Assembly: GCA_037178855.1 (NCBI GenBank)
Contig: JASJZC010000006.1
Coordinates: 6,200,001 to 6,264,000 of the forward strand
From: Oscheius sp. JU75
Taxonomy: Eukaryota > Nematoda > Chromadorea > Rhabditida > Rhabditidae
Length of the DNA stretch: 64,000 nucleotides
Direction of reading: 5' to 3'
Shown here: piece after piece, positions 13,730-22,646 of the stretch
Layout of the letters: each line of letters begins with the position of its first letter
How positions within the stretch are numbered: the stretch's first letter is position 1
Made by a program: the position numbers and the translations under genes
The notes under the pieces: model-generated
Told to the model about the DNA's origin: nothing
What the model saw: only the letters and a program-made list of their open reading frames with translations
Databases searched by the model: none

Positions 13730-15990
13730 CTAGACGAGCGGGAGAGAGAAAGAGGAAAGGGGAACAGGGGGGCGGAGTCTCTCTCGCTTCACGGTCGACG
13801 CGAGGATCGATACAGAAGGAGCAGGGCCCGGAAGCCCTCGGCTTTACAGTGAGCAGGCACTCGGCTGAGTCCCGCCCACAAACCACGGGGGGCCTCTTTC
13901 TCGACCGCTTTTGCCAACCAGCTGGTCCCCAAGAGTCTTGCAAGAGTGCCGAAGAGACTGTAACCTGACTTGGTAAAGAACATTCGGAATACGGTAAATG
14001 TCAGGGGACAGTTCAGAAAATACAGTTCCGATTACATTAGACGACGGTTCTGACACCAAAAACAGTTGTTTCCAGAAGCCGGTAAACAGATTCTGTTACG
14101 AAAAACACACAGGGGACTTTTTGACTTGTACACAGAATTGTAGTACATCAGCAGCCGTCTACGACGGCTTCGCCGTCCTTTTGTCTTGATTTTGCATTGA
14201 AAACAGGCGGCTGCGCCACTTTCCCCAATAACATTTCAAAGTTTACCCCAGAGCGGACTTGTCAACTAAACTCTTGACATGCCATGACTTGCCAACTTTT
14301 GCTTCGTGGTGACGCACGCACGGACGGACTGCCGGACACCATTGCGCTTTAGTCGTAGAAAGATCCTACCTTTACAATTTGTAAGAGGCGTCCGTCTGCG
14401 GCACAAGTCAACTCTAATCTGGGATAACATTTGACAATGTTTGTGGACTTTTTCTGTCGAGACAAGTCAAACTAATGCAAGAAGAAACTTTTTTGAGTTA
14501 ACAAGCTACTGTTTTGATTGCTTTAATTGTAAAAAGAAAGTTATTGCTTTTGTTCCTTGGGGTGTTTCTTAGCAATGGACGACTCAGAGCTCAAAAAAAC
14601 CGCAGACCAGGCGTCATGGCCGACTGGTAGTACATAATGTCCTTGTCTGTTTTGGATTACATATACCCAAAAGCATTTTATATTTGAGTCTGTTCCTAGA
14701 TTTGGACCTTAGAAATATTACAGATTTAGGTCTTGAAGTAGACAGTCACAAGTATTACAGGAGTGGATACTTCTCAAATCTTATTGGACAATACGAATAT
14801 TTTTTTCCTTTTTGTGGAAAATAAAGATAAAGACCTAGATAAACTAATATCTTACTTATTCATCCGATTTAACAGGTTTCCATTAACGTGAGTTTATCTG
14901 TTTCTTCTTTCTGAATGTTCTGGCTAGGCAGTGATAAACAATGTCTAGCTCCCACGCCTCCTCTCTGGACACATCCTGAGAAACTGTCTCTTTCATCTAT
15001 TTTGGTTAGAGTGCCAAAAGATTTGGTGATTGTGAGTACTGCTCTGTTTGGTTCTGGGTTTACTCCCGCACAGTTTACAATCCCAGTGGGGGCCGGGGAG
15101 CAACAGGCACGCCAGACAGTCGTGGACAGTTTATTGGAGAAAAGAGTCGCCGCCTGTTGTACAGACCGTGAGGTCGGGCGACAGTTGTCCTGCTCGAGGA
15201 GCTGCTGACGGTTTTACAGTCATCTATCTCCTGGCTCTGGAAACGATTAACAGCTTTTTGCAAATGTGAGCGGGTGGAAAGACGACGACCATCTGTCGGT
15301 ACGCTTCCGAAATTACTGGCTTTAGCTGGTCGATAAGCTACCCGTTGGGATACTTCACCATTTCGGAAAAAGGATATTGACCTGATTTTCATTGATTTTG
15401 GTGGAGGGTCTTATAAAAACTTCGTTCCCAGAACTATTTAGACGGTCGGCGACTACGCTATCGGAGACAATAATAGTCCATCATCTGAATGCCTTTAGTT
15501 CATAGAAAGTGCTCCAAGCAAAAATAGTTTTCCAGGTAATTTTTTTTTCACTGCAGTAGTTCAAATCCGTGCTCGTTCACCCATTTCCGGATAAGGTACG
15601 AAATTCGTACTACGAATACAAATTCTGCAGATAAATTCTCGAGCTTACTTTTCCTTCACCGTTTCACCGTTTTTCGTGTTTTTATTGATGCTGTTTTCTT
15701 GCAGTAGTTAGAAACTATAGCTGTCAGAGTACAGCTGCTTATGCACTGCCCGTTTGTCAGAAAATGCAGTAAGATTGCCATAGAATTCCAGTTTTCGTTC
15801 AAAAACTTTGGTTTTCCTTTGTATGACATGTCCTGCTGAAAAAGAGTTTATTAACCGTTCGAAAGTCTTGATGGGCATCCAAAAATGCTAGTTTTTCATA
15901 CAAATTCCTTGTTTTACTTCAATGCAAATCCCTTCTGTCAAATCTCCTTTTGTTTTCTCGCTAAAATATTTGGATTTTTCCAGGAGAACA
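13730..15990. other. intergenic region, divergent promoters plus repeat
   Basis: About 2.3 kb between the start of the minus-strand zinc-finger gene and SDHAF2. It should hold both promoters. It contains the dispersed repeat copy at 14150-14375. The remainder is AT-rich with no exon-like frame that has proper splice sites; the open frames near 14915-15390 look like chance. Confidence 0.45.
14150..14375 (+). repeat. dispersed repeat, copy B
   Basis: It shares ordered blocks with 39820-40075: CAGCAGCC, CACCGTCCTTTTGT-like (here CGCCGTCCTTTTGT), GGCGGCTgCGCCaCTT, then CACGGACG and GACACCATTGC followed by TTTAGTnGTAGA. Part of it (14200-14290) is also found inverted at 9310-9425. The ends are not defined and there is no coding capacity, so this is an old non-autonomous mobile element or other dispersed repeat. 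Confidence 0.65.
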
Positions 15991-16423
15991 ATGAATAGAC
16001 TCCTGGCACTAACGTTTACACTAAGGCCGACTGTACGCAGTCTTTCCATAGCTCCAGCAGAAACACTGGACGTAATTCGGTTAGTTTCTTACTATTCTTC
16101 ACAACGGATGTTCCATTTCAGAGCACGGCTACTCTACCAGAGCAAGAAGCGCGGAATTTTGGAGAATGACATTATTTTGGGCGACTTTGCCACGGAAAAT
16201 CTGACCAAAATGGACGAGGCGACGTTGAAACAGTACGACAACGTGAGTTTTTCACAATTTTCTCACCTTTTATTTGTCATTCCAGCTAATAAACGGCGAG
16301 CACATGGAATGGGATCTGTTTTACTATCTGAGCGGGAAGAAAGATGCCCCGGCCGAAGTGACAAGCAGTCAAGCCTTCCAGCTTCTTAAATCTTATGTGG
16401 ATAAGCGGAAAAGTCCGCGGTAA
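15991..16423 (+). CDS. SDHAF2: SDHAF2 (succinate dehydrogenase assembly factor 2)
   Basis: Small mitochondrial-matrix protein that promotes covalent FAD attachment to the succinate dehydrogenase flavoprotein (SDHA), needed for complex II. There are three exons: 15991-16079, 16122-16242 and 16286-16423. They join cleanly to about 115 residues, the usual size. The N-terminal 30 residues are Arg/Ser/Leu-rich like a mitochondrial presequence. The conserved family core is present: RLLYQSKKRGILENDIIL, then FATENLTKM, YDNLINGEHMEWDLFYYLSG. The introns are 42-44 nt with TTTCAG/TTCCAG ends. A trans-splice-like acceptor (TTTTTCCAG) lies 8 nt before the ATG. Confidence 0.95.
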
Positions 16424-16502
16424 AGTAGATTCAGTTATAAATTTATAGCCAAGAGAGTCTTTACACGTTATTTGCTCACATAGCGATATAAGAAAGCTTG
16501 CA

Positions 16503-16890
16503 CAGGCATCACAAACCTGGCCGGCCAGGTAGGCCAGCATCTTTTTTGCGGCGAGCTTAAAAAAAAAAAAATTCATTTGGCATTTTGATCTTATTTTCTT
16601 TATTTATAAAGTTGGGGTAGGGCTAGATCTGCCTACGGCAACAAGAAAAATAAAAAAAAGACCCAAATTTCAAGAAAAAATAGGAGAAAAGATGAATTTG
16701 CGAATAGATTCACTAAAAACGTTTTTTCTTCCAGGAACATGGGCTCTTTTTTTATCTTAGTTCTGTGGGTAGATCTAGCCCTACACCAACATTAGAAAGA
16801 AAAAAGTCAGAAAAAGATGACAAATGAAATTATTTAGGCCACCGCGAAAACCACGCTGGCCTACTTGGCCGGCCAGGTTTGAGATGCCTG
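16503..16890. mobile_element. palindromic MITE with 36-bp terminal inverted repeats
   Basis: The left end 16503-16538 and right end 16855-16890 are inverted copies with about two mismatches; both contain CCTGGCCGGCCA. A second inner inverted pair (GTAGGGCTAGATCTgCC near 16620 and GGTAGATCTAGCCCTAC near 16770) shows that the whole 388-bp unit folds back on itself. The interior is A/T-rich with no coding capacity. GCTTG occurs just outside both ends and may be a 5-bp target-site duplication, which is tentative because two bases separate it from the left end. It sits between SDHAF2 and LHPP. Confidence 0.8.
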
Positions 16891-16892
16891 GC

Positions 16893-17018
16893 TTGTATAT
16901 GTTGCAGTTGGAACCGACCGGCCGTTGAAATAGACCAGAACTAGTTGAAATAGATCAGTACTTCAACTAGTTCTGGTCAATTTCAATGGCCGGTCTGTTT
17001 CAACTGCAACATATACAA
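16893..17018. repeat. near-perfect palindrome, 57-bp arms, 12-bp spacer
   Basis: Arm 16893-16949 pairs with arm 16962-17018 with about five mismatches; both ends read TTGTATATGTTGCAGTTG on opposite strands. It starts within 3 nt of the end of the neighbouring MITE and stops 5 nt from the LHPP stop codon. The LHPP transcript therefore reads straight into a long hairpin. It could be a foldback transposon or a 3'-UTR hairpin. Confidence 0.85.
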
Positions 17019-17023
17019 CACAA

Positions 17024-18280
17024 TTAGTTGAGTAGGAGATCAACGGCTTCCTTGAGATTATCAACAATGAGAGTCGGTTTGACGGTGTCGTGTTGCTCCC
17101 ATTCCGGTCTGAGAATTGGTTTAGATTGTCAAAAAGATGGTGTTACCGCCATTTCCCAGTTCTGACTTGAATTCCACGCATTCCGAACTGCATAGCTCCG
17201 CCGACGTCGGAGACAATATCGTCGCCTACCATCACGACCTGATAACTTATTTCTTATTTGGTACGTACAATTTGAAAACTGCGAGACTCGTCAAAGGAAA
17301 GATTCCTACTCAAGTCGTCCAGTTTCTTCATTTTGGATATTGATTTACACTTGCCTCTTCAATAGGAAGATCCAGACTATCGAGTCCGGCTTGGAAGTAC
17401 TGAGGAGACGGTTTTCCGATGATAATGTGACGACAGTTTGTCGAAAACTTCAAAGCAGCAGCGTAAGCCCCAACGTCCAGCCACGGACCGTCTGTCCGTT
17501 GGTAAAAACGTCTGAAACTTTCACTTTTTTGCCAATACATTGCTCTTACCCATTCCCCAGACTAATCAACAGCGGATCCTGCATCTTCATCAGACTCCTG
17601 AAGGCCGTATTCACATTAGCATAGGTGAACTCGTTCTCAGCATCTCCTATCACAACGCAGTTTGGATCGGGAACACGGAGAGGCTCGAAATAGGACGAGA
17701 CACCTGGATATTCAAATGTGAAAATATTAATTTAGTAAGAAAACCATGATAGACGAGGGGGTGAGGACGAAGATTGTTCTTGCGGATGAATTCCGCGGCT
17801 GCAGGAGCCGGTGTGATTACATCTGACACGTTGATACTGAAAATGATAAGCTTTGACTCATGTATTAATTTGAAGCTATCACAAATAGAGCGAGAACGAT
17901 AAAAAAAAAGCGGAACACTGAGCCAATAATCGTTTTGGGTGTGGAAAGGAAAAAAAACTATCCTAGGACTTGTACTTACCTGAATCCTAAACGGCCGAGC
18001 TTGGCCACAACATATTCCGTCGTATTCGTGCTTTCGTTGCTGAGAAATCGAACACGGCTGTTTTCGTATAATCTGAAAGTTTTTTCCTCTCGACAAACTG
18101 GAACAGCTGTCGATCCAATGCCAGCATTTTATTCGAAAACAAGTCAACTCACTTTTGAACAGCTTCAATCGACCCAGGAATAGCGACTCCGTCGCTTCCA
18201 AGACACGAATTGTACAAGACGCCAGTGATATCGAGAAGAAAGCCGCGGACTGGCCTACTAGCTAACGATTCAACAACCAT
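17024..18280 (-). CDS. LHPP: LHPP-type HAD phosphatase
   Basis: Orthologue of phospholysine/phosphohistidine/inorganic-pyrophosphate phosphatase, a HAD hydrolase with a C2 cap. Residues 14-21 hold the HAD motif I region GFLLDITGVLY (the first Asp is the usual nucleophile). Further on are FLSNEST (motif II), APAAAEF, NCVVIGDAENEF, GPWLDVGAYAAALKF, IGKPSPQYF (motif III Lys) and VGDDIVSDVGGAMQFGMR (motif IV). It ends VDNLKEAVDLLLN, close to human LHPP and of similar length (about 270 residues). There are about seven exons, starting with 18280-18153. One intron uses a GC donor (GAAGAG|GCAAGT, near 17354), supported by the family alignment. The stop codon directly abuts the palindrome at 16893-17018. 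Confidence 0.94.
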
Positions 18281-18525
18281 TTTTCGCCAGCCTAGATCTG
18301 AAGACAAACAAGTGCAAGCGTGGAAAGAGTGACGGGAACATTCAAAAAATCAATAGTTTTATGCACTCTGGGTGCCAAAAGCGAGCGGTATGGGTTATGG
18401 TCCACTGTTGTCTGTACTGGGCTAATACGAGGCGATCAGAAGAGAGGCGCGAAGTATAAATAATGCGCACTAAAAGACAACCTTGGATCCAGATGCATAT
18501 ACATTCGTTTAATACAATCAACAAC

Positions 18526-18531
18526 TTTATT
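18526..18531 (-). promoter_or_regulatory. poly(A) signal AATAAA for FAU
   Basis: AATAAA on the minus strand lies 18 nt past the FAU stop codon, implying a very short 3' UTR as is common for nematode ribosomal-protein genes. Confidence 0.6.
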
Positions 18532-18548
18532 TCCATGAAGATAACAGC

Positions 18549-19770
18549 TTAGGAGTTCGAGTTAGGTCCGCGCTTCTTTCCGGGTCCGGTGGCGACGTTG
18601 AGGAAGCGACGAGTATACTGGATACGACGAGCAGCACGTCCTAGAAATCAGATATCAGTAACCGAATATAGGAATCGATGAATGTTTACAATATGGTTCG
18701 CTCCAAGTGTCATGATGCCATAGGCACTACACAGGAGATAGGAATATATCGGCGAAGCCGGGCATCCATCGAAATGGCGCCAGCACAGCTTCTTGCTCTA
18801 CGGTGCGGCGGACAGATCAAGTTTTACCGAAAACTATCTATGTTCCACAATAGCTTCGACTAGCAGCTTGCGCCGCCTGTCGTTACCACACACCGATTAC
18901 GTGCTAAACGGATACCTACCTTGCTTCCTCTTCTTCTTCTCCTGCTTTTCAACCTTGGGTGTCTGGGCACGGACTTTTCCGGCACGGGCGAGAGATCCGT
19001 GGACCTTACCTGAAAGCTGGGCATTAGTAAGCACAAATGTTTTCGATATGGCTCGCTCCAAACGTCAAGGTATCATTGACACTACACAGGAGATAGGAAT
19101 ATACCGACGGAATCGGGCATCTGCCGAAGCAGGGCCACACAATTCCATGATCTACGGCGGGGTAGATAGACTACTTTCGAGAAAACGAACAGTCTATGCT
19201 CTACATTGAAAATTTCTTACAGCCGAAGCCGCTGGAAATTATCGCACACCGAGGCAGGCATAATCCAATAAATGAAATAATCATCACCTCCGAGAAGACG
19301 AGCATTGATCGAGAGAGTAGTTCCGTTCTCAATATCGAGGGACTCGAGAGTGGCCATAGAGTCATCAAGAATCTTGCTTCCGAAAGAGATAACCTCATCT
19401 TCGACAGCGAGGCGCTCCTGAAAAGTACTTGTTCAGCGGTTAATGGTTGTTTTCGATATGGTTCGCTCCAAACGTCATGACATCAAAAATGCTACACAGG
19501 AGATAGGAATATACCGACCACGCCGGGCATCTACCGAAGCAGGGCCACACAGCGTGTTGATCTATGGTGCGGAAGACAGATTCTCAGCGATTGCGCAGAT
19601 CTATGCTCTACATTGGCTCGGACCTGCCGCTTGCGCAGCTAGTCGTCGCCTCACACCACTACTTGTTGAAGAATAAGGCCAAAACCAACCTTCAGGTTAG
19701 CGATAGTCGTCTGGGGAAGGACATCAAAACGGTGGACTCCGCCATCCAAGGCGTTGATAAAGATCTGCAT
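18549..19770 (-). CDS. rps-30: FAU: ubiquitin-like protein fused to ribosomal protein eS30
   Basis: Precursor of small-subunit ribosomal protein eS30 with an N-terminal ubiquitin-like domain that is cleaved off. Exon 1 (from 19770, [15 protein letters not shown]) and exon 2 (about 19419-19285, [13 protein letters not shown]...SINARLLGG) form the ubiquitin-like domain, ending in the GG cleavage site. Exon 3 (about 19010-18925) begins the S30 part with [19 protein letters not shown]. Exon 4 (about 18643-18549) ends [19 protein letters not shown]. Total length of about 130 residues is normal for FAU. Unlike nearly all other introns in the window (32-60 nt), each of its three introns is about 270 nt and each carries a copy of the same structured repeat. 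Confidence 0.96.
18676..18905. ncRNA. FAU intron 3 structured repeat (copy 3)
   Basis: Homologous to 19034-19260 and 19440-19670 over almost the whole intron. Shared blocks on the plus strand are CGCTCCAA, CACTACACAGGAGATAGG, GCCGGGCATC and GCTCTACGG. Hairpins visible by eye include CGGC-GAA-GCCG, AGTTTT-ACCG-AAAACT and GCGGC/GCTGC (minus strand) around GCAA. The stem sequences differ from the other copies while pairing is kept. The RNA class is unknown. Transcription sense is not certain, but it would be made as part of the FAU pre-mRNA. Confidence 0.55.
19034..19260. ncRNA. FAU intron 2 structured repeat (copy 2)
   Basis: Second member of the family, sharing GCTCGCTCCAAACGTCA, ACTACACAGGAGATAGGAAT, CGGGCATCTgCCGAAGCAGG and TCTATGCTCTACATTG with copy 1. 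Predicted stems are GTCAA/TTGAC, CCGA-CGGAA-TCGG and a long arm TAGACT...AGTCTA capped by TTCG/CGAA. On the plus strand an ACA trinucleotide follows the last stem (CTCTACATTG) and ACACAA lies in the hinge, reminiscent of H/ACA RNAs but antisense to FAU. Assignment to a known class is not secure. Confidence 0.55.
19440..19670. ncRNA. FAU intron 1 structured repeat (copy 1)
   Basis: Third member of the family. It keeps the TGCT/AGCA base pairs around AGAT...ATCT, CCG/CGG, TCT-CA-GCG-ATTG-CGC-AGA and, on the minus strand, GCTGC-GCAA-GCGGC. The last is the mirror of the GCGGC/GCTGC pairing in copy 3, so the stem is preserved by paired changes. It could be an intron-hosted snoRNA-like RNA or a duplicated intron with structure needed for splicing. 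Confidence 0.55.
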
Positions 19771-20477
19771 GATTACCTGAAAACAAAAATCAATGAATGA
19801 GAGACAAACTGTAAAAAGAAGAGAGATACGAAAAATTACAAAACTAAGAAACAACCTAGTGAATCACCATTTCAGGGTGGATTTGGGGAAGATCATATTT
19901 TGTAGGACAACTTATTTTTCGAACACTCCATCTGAATAAATTTTCCCTATGTTATTTTCGCCAAAAAAATGAGACGGAAATGAAGAAAAACAACAAGAAA
20001 AAGACGTAAAATAGAAGAGAATTTTGGGATTCGGAGACAACGAAGAAACGGCTGGTTTAAAGGACTGCGGCTCTCAGAGCGAACATTCGCGGCGGGAATC
20101 GCGCCAATTTGAAATCGTTTTGTTGGTCGCCATTTTTTTCCACATATAATCGTCCTTTTGTGTTGTTTTCTGCAGTTTCTTCCGAACTTTTTTTTGTCAA
20201 AAAATCTCAAGAAAAAAGACGAAAAGATGCTAGCAGTTAATGCTATTTCCAGTATATATTTGAAAACGGAGCTTTTGATGGAAGGCTTTGAAATAGAGCG
20301 ATAAAATTAAGAATAAGCTTTTTAGCCTCTTGCTTAAAATATTCTGTGCAGGAAGCTGTTGTCCAACTGGAACATGCCCAGATTGTTTGCAAAGCCCTTT
20401 TCAATCGATCAAATTTCGTTTAAAGCCCTATCCTCTTCTGTTTTCCTTTTTCTCTTGATACTATTCCTTTTTCAGAA

Positions 20478-21485
20478 ATGACGGGTGTAAAGACTCGCAT
20501 TGGAACAAGAAAATCGGTCGCTGAAAAGACTATAACGCCACCCAAGTCGAGAAGAAGAAGTTCCATCGAAAACGGCTCTTCCGTCAAGGTTTATCTTTTT
20601 CTTTCCACATAACATGATTTTGTCAGAAAACGCGCTACTCCTTCGATCCGTCAAAGCTCTCTCCAACGGCCCTAATCAAGAAACTGGACACCGTGAGCAA
20701 AGACGAACTTCTTCATGGACATTCCGATGGATCGGCCGCCGTCGAGCTTAAGGGACTTGGAGACGTATGACGAGACGCTTTCCTTGGTAAACAGCTACGT
20801 TCAGGATTTGATCAGCACAGAGGACTACGAGAAGATGAGAGAGAACGTTCGCCAGAAAGTCTCTAACCCTGAAAATTTCGATTCGAGTGGGAAGACGGAA
20901 ATTAATACGGCTGGAGCTGTTCTAGCCGGAGCAAAGATGGTAATAGATGAGGTCCGCTCCACGAGAAGCATGTGCAAGAAGTTAAAGGAGGACTGCGGCG
21001 TGGAAGAAGACGAAGTACTGTATCAGCCCCTCAGCTATCTGGGAGCTGTCAACAAAACGTGCCAGGAAATCATGGAGTAAGTCTTTATTTTCCGTTAAAT
21101 ATAATTGATTCCGGTATTCAGAAATAGACAAGCTTCCGTCGCCGAGCTGTACGTCGACTACAAAAAACAGCTCAGCTTCAAGTCCAACGTCCTAGAACAT
21201 GTCGTCTCGAAGCAGGTCAAGAAGGGATCCAAGACGGAAAACCGAGGTCTTCGCGTCAAGAATCAGCTGCCACCTCCAATGACGCCAGCTAACGGAATCG
21301 TAATCAATCCCCTCGACGTTGAAAAAGTATGTTTTTTTTAAATTTACCGAACTAGTTCTCCCATTCAGATTATCAGCAACTATGCTCTCGAGGTCGCCTC
21401 CACTGTGCGCGAAAACAGAAAACCACGACGAATCGCCCCAATTCCGTTCGACATCAACTGTCTTGACGACGAGGACGACGAATAG
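20478..21485 (+). CDS. unknown basic/coiled protein with a frame switch
   Basis: I do not recognise this protein. Exon 1 (20478-about 20589) is basic with RRRSSI and TRKS, which look like Aurora-type kinase sites. Exon 2 continues with YSFDPSKLSPTALIKKLDT. That frame hits a TGA at 20768-20770, while a different frame, open from 20676, carries the rest (RPPSSLRDLETYDETLSL onward, about 120 residues, then exons near 21120-21328 and 21369-21485, ending INCLDDEDDE). The two frames must be joined between 20676 and 20767. Options are a 70-nt intron 20693-20762 (GTGAGC...GGAG, in frame but a poor acceptor), a +1 frameshift near CTTCTTCATG, or a sequence error. The product would be about 300 residues, helical and charged. 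A kinetochore role (e.g. Dsn1-like) is only a guess from the N-terminal RRxS motifs. Confidence 0.6.
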
Positions 21486-21758
21486 AAGAGCCGCCCTATT
21501 TCTCCCAAAATGTAAATTTCATTGCTTATTCTCCCTTCGCAGGTGACCATTGTACGTGTATTGTCTTTGTTATGTTGATCTCTATTTGCTCCTTCCCTCC
21601 TCTTTTTTTTCCTACAAACCTTTCCTTATTCCCCTTTGCGACTCCTGGTTCCTGGAACATATTGTGCATGTAAATCAAAGTTCGTTCATTAAATTTCTAT
21701 AATTCACATAACCCGTTTAGCTTGAATGAGAGATCTTACAACAGGAAGAAAGATTGGC

Positions 21759-22646
21759 CTAACCATTCACAGTTAGGGAATTCGGATCGATCACAACAGT
21801 TCCACCGTTGCTCATCAGTCGAGCTTGAATTGATGGCAGCTGATTTCGAAGGATGTTCTGAACTTGGCTTGGTGGCATTCCTTGGTCCAAGCGGAGATTA
21901 AAATCCACCTGGAGGTCTTCTCCTCTAAATTTCGAATAGTTTACAGACCAAAAACTTGCCTGTTGATAAGAGTTCCCATGGTGACGAAAGGTCCATAGGA
22001 GACCATGGTCGATTGTTGTATCGTGTCGGTAATCTAAACTCGAGTAGTTTACAGACCAGAAGCTTACCGCAGCTGTCATCATACTCAAGGCGATTTGGTA
22101 CGTACTGCTCGCGAGTTCGTTGTAGGCCAGATTAGCTTGATTTCGGACGACGAAGGAACAGCGATAGGTTCTCTGTGCAGGGATAATATCAGATATTCAT
22201 ATTACAATGTCAGTTTGTCAATGATTTTGAACTAAAGTTTCGACATAAGCCCAAAGTTCTATTCCGTAACACTTGGTATTGCTGATTGTTTTTCTAGTTT
22301 TTGTAAAACTCGCTCTCAGCTATATTCCTGTGAATAGACGTGATTACAAACTCACAGTTCCTTGCGGCGAGGGAATGACTCCCGGAATGAGAGGACTCTG
22401 TGTAGAAAATGTCTCCAATTCTGGCGACCTGCCAACTTCAATGACTCCTACAGCGAATAGGATGATAATGACAACGGCGGCTACCAGGAGAAGACCCAGA
22501 ATGGCGAGAGCGATGATGACAAAGACCTTCTTCCTGCTGCTACCATGGAAGGAGATCGAACCCTGTGAGGAGGGATCCTTGTCCCAGCCACGACGAGTCA
22601 TATAGGCGGCCCCGGTGTTCATCGTGTTCATGCTGCCGCCGTACAT
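21759..22646 (-). CDS. single-pass (type II) membrane protein, SEA-like ectodomain
   Basis: About 220 residues in four exons. The N-terminal cytoplasmic tail (about 40 residues, with SSRKK stop signal) is followed by one hydrophobic segment (VFVIIALAILGLLLVAAVVI), with no cleavable signal peptide, so type II topology is likely. The extracellular part has Tyr/Ala-rich helix YNELASSTYQIALSMM and strand VDFNLRLDQG followed by SQVQNILRNQL, a layout like SEA or similar domains; this is an inference. The two introns at 22034-22067 (34 nt) and 21925-21959 (35 nt) are almost the same sequence. The second has a GC donor (AACAG|GCAAGT). Function is unknown; it could be a cuticle- or epithelium-associated protein. 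Confidence 0.78.

Noticed and set aside
14915-15392. Overlapping ORFs on both strands
   Set aside because: Complementary open frames of similar length with no motif or splice support.
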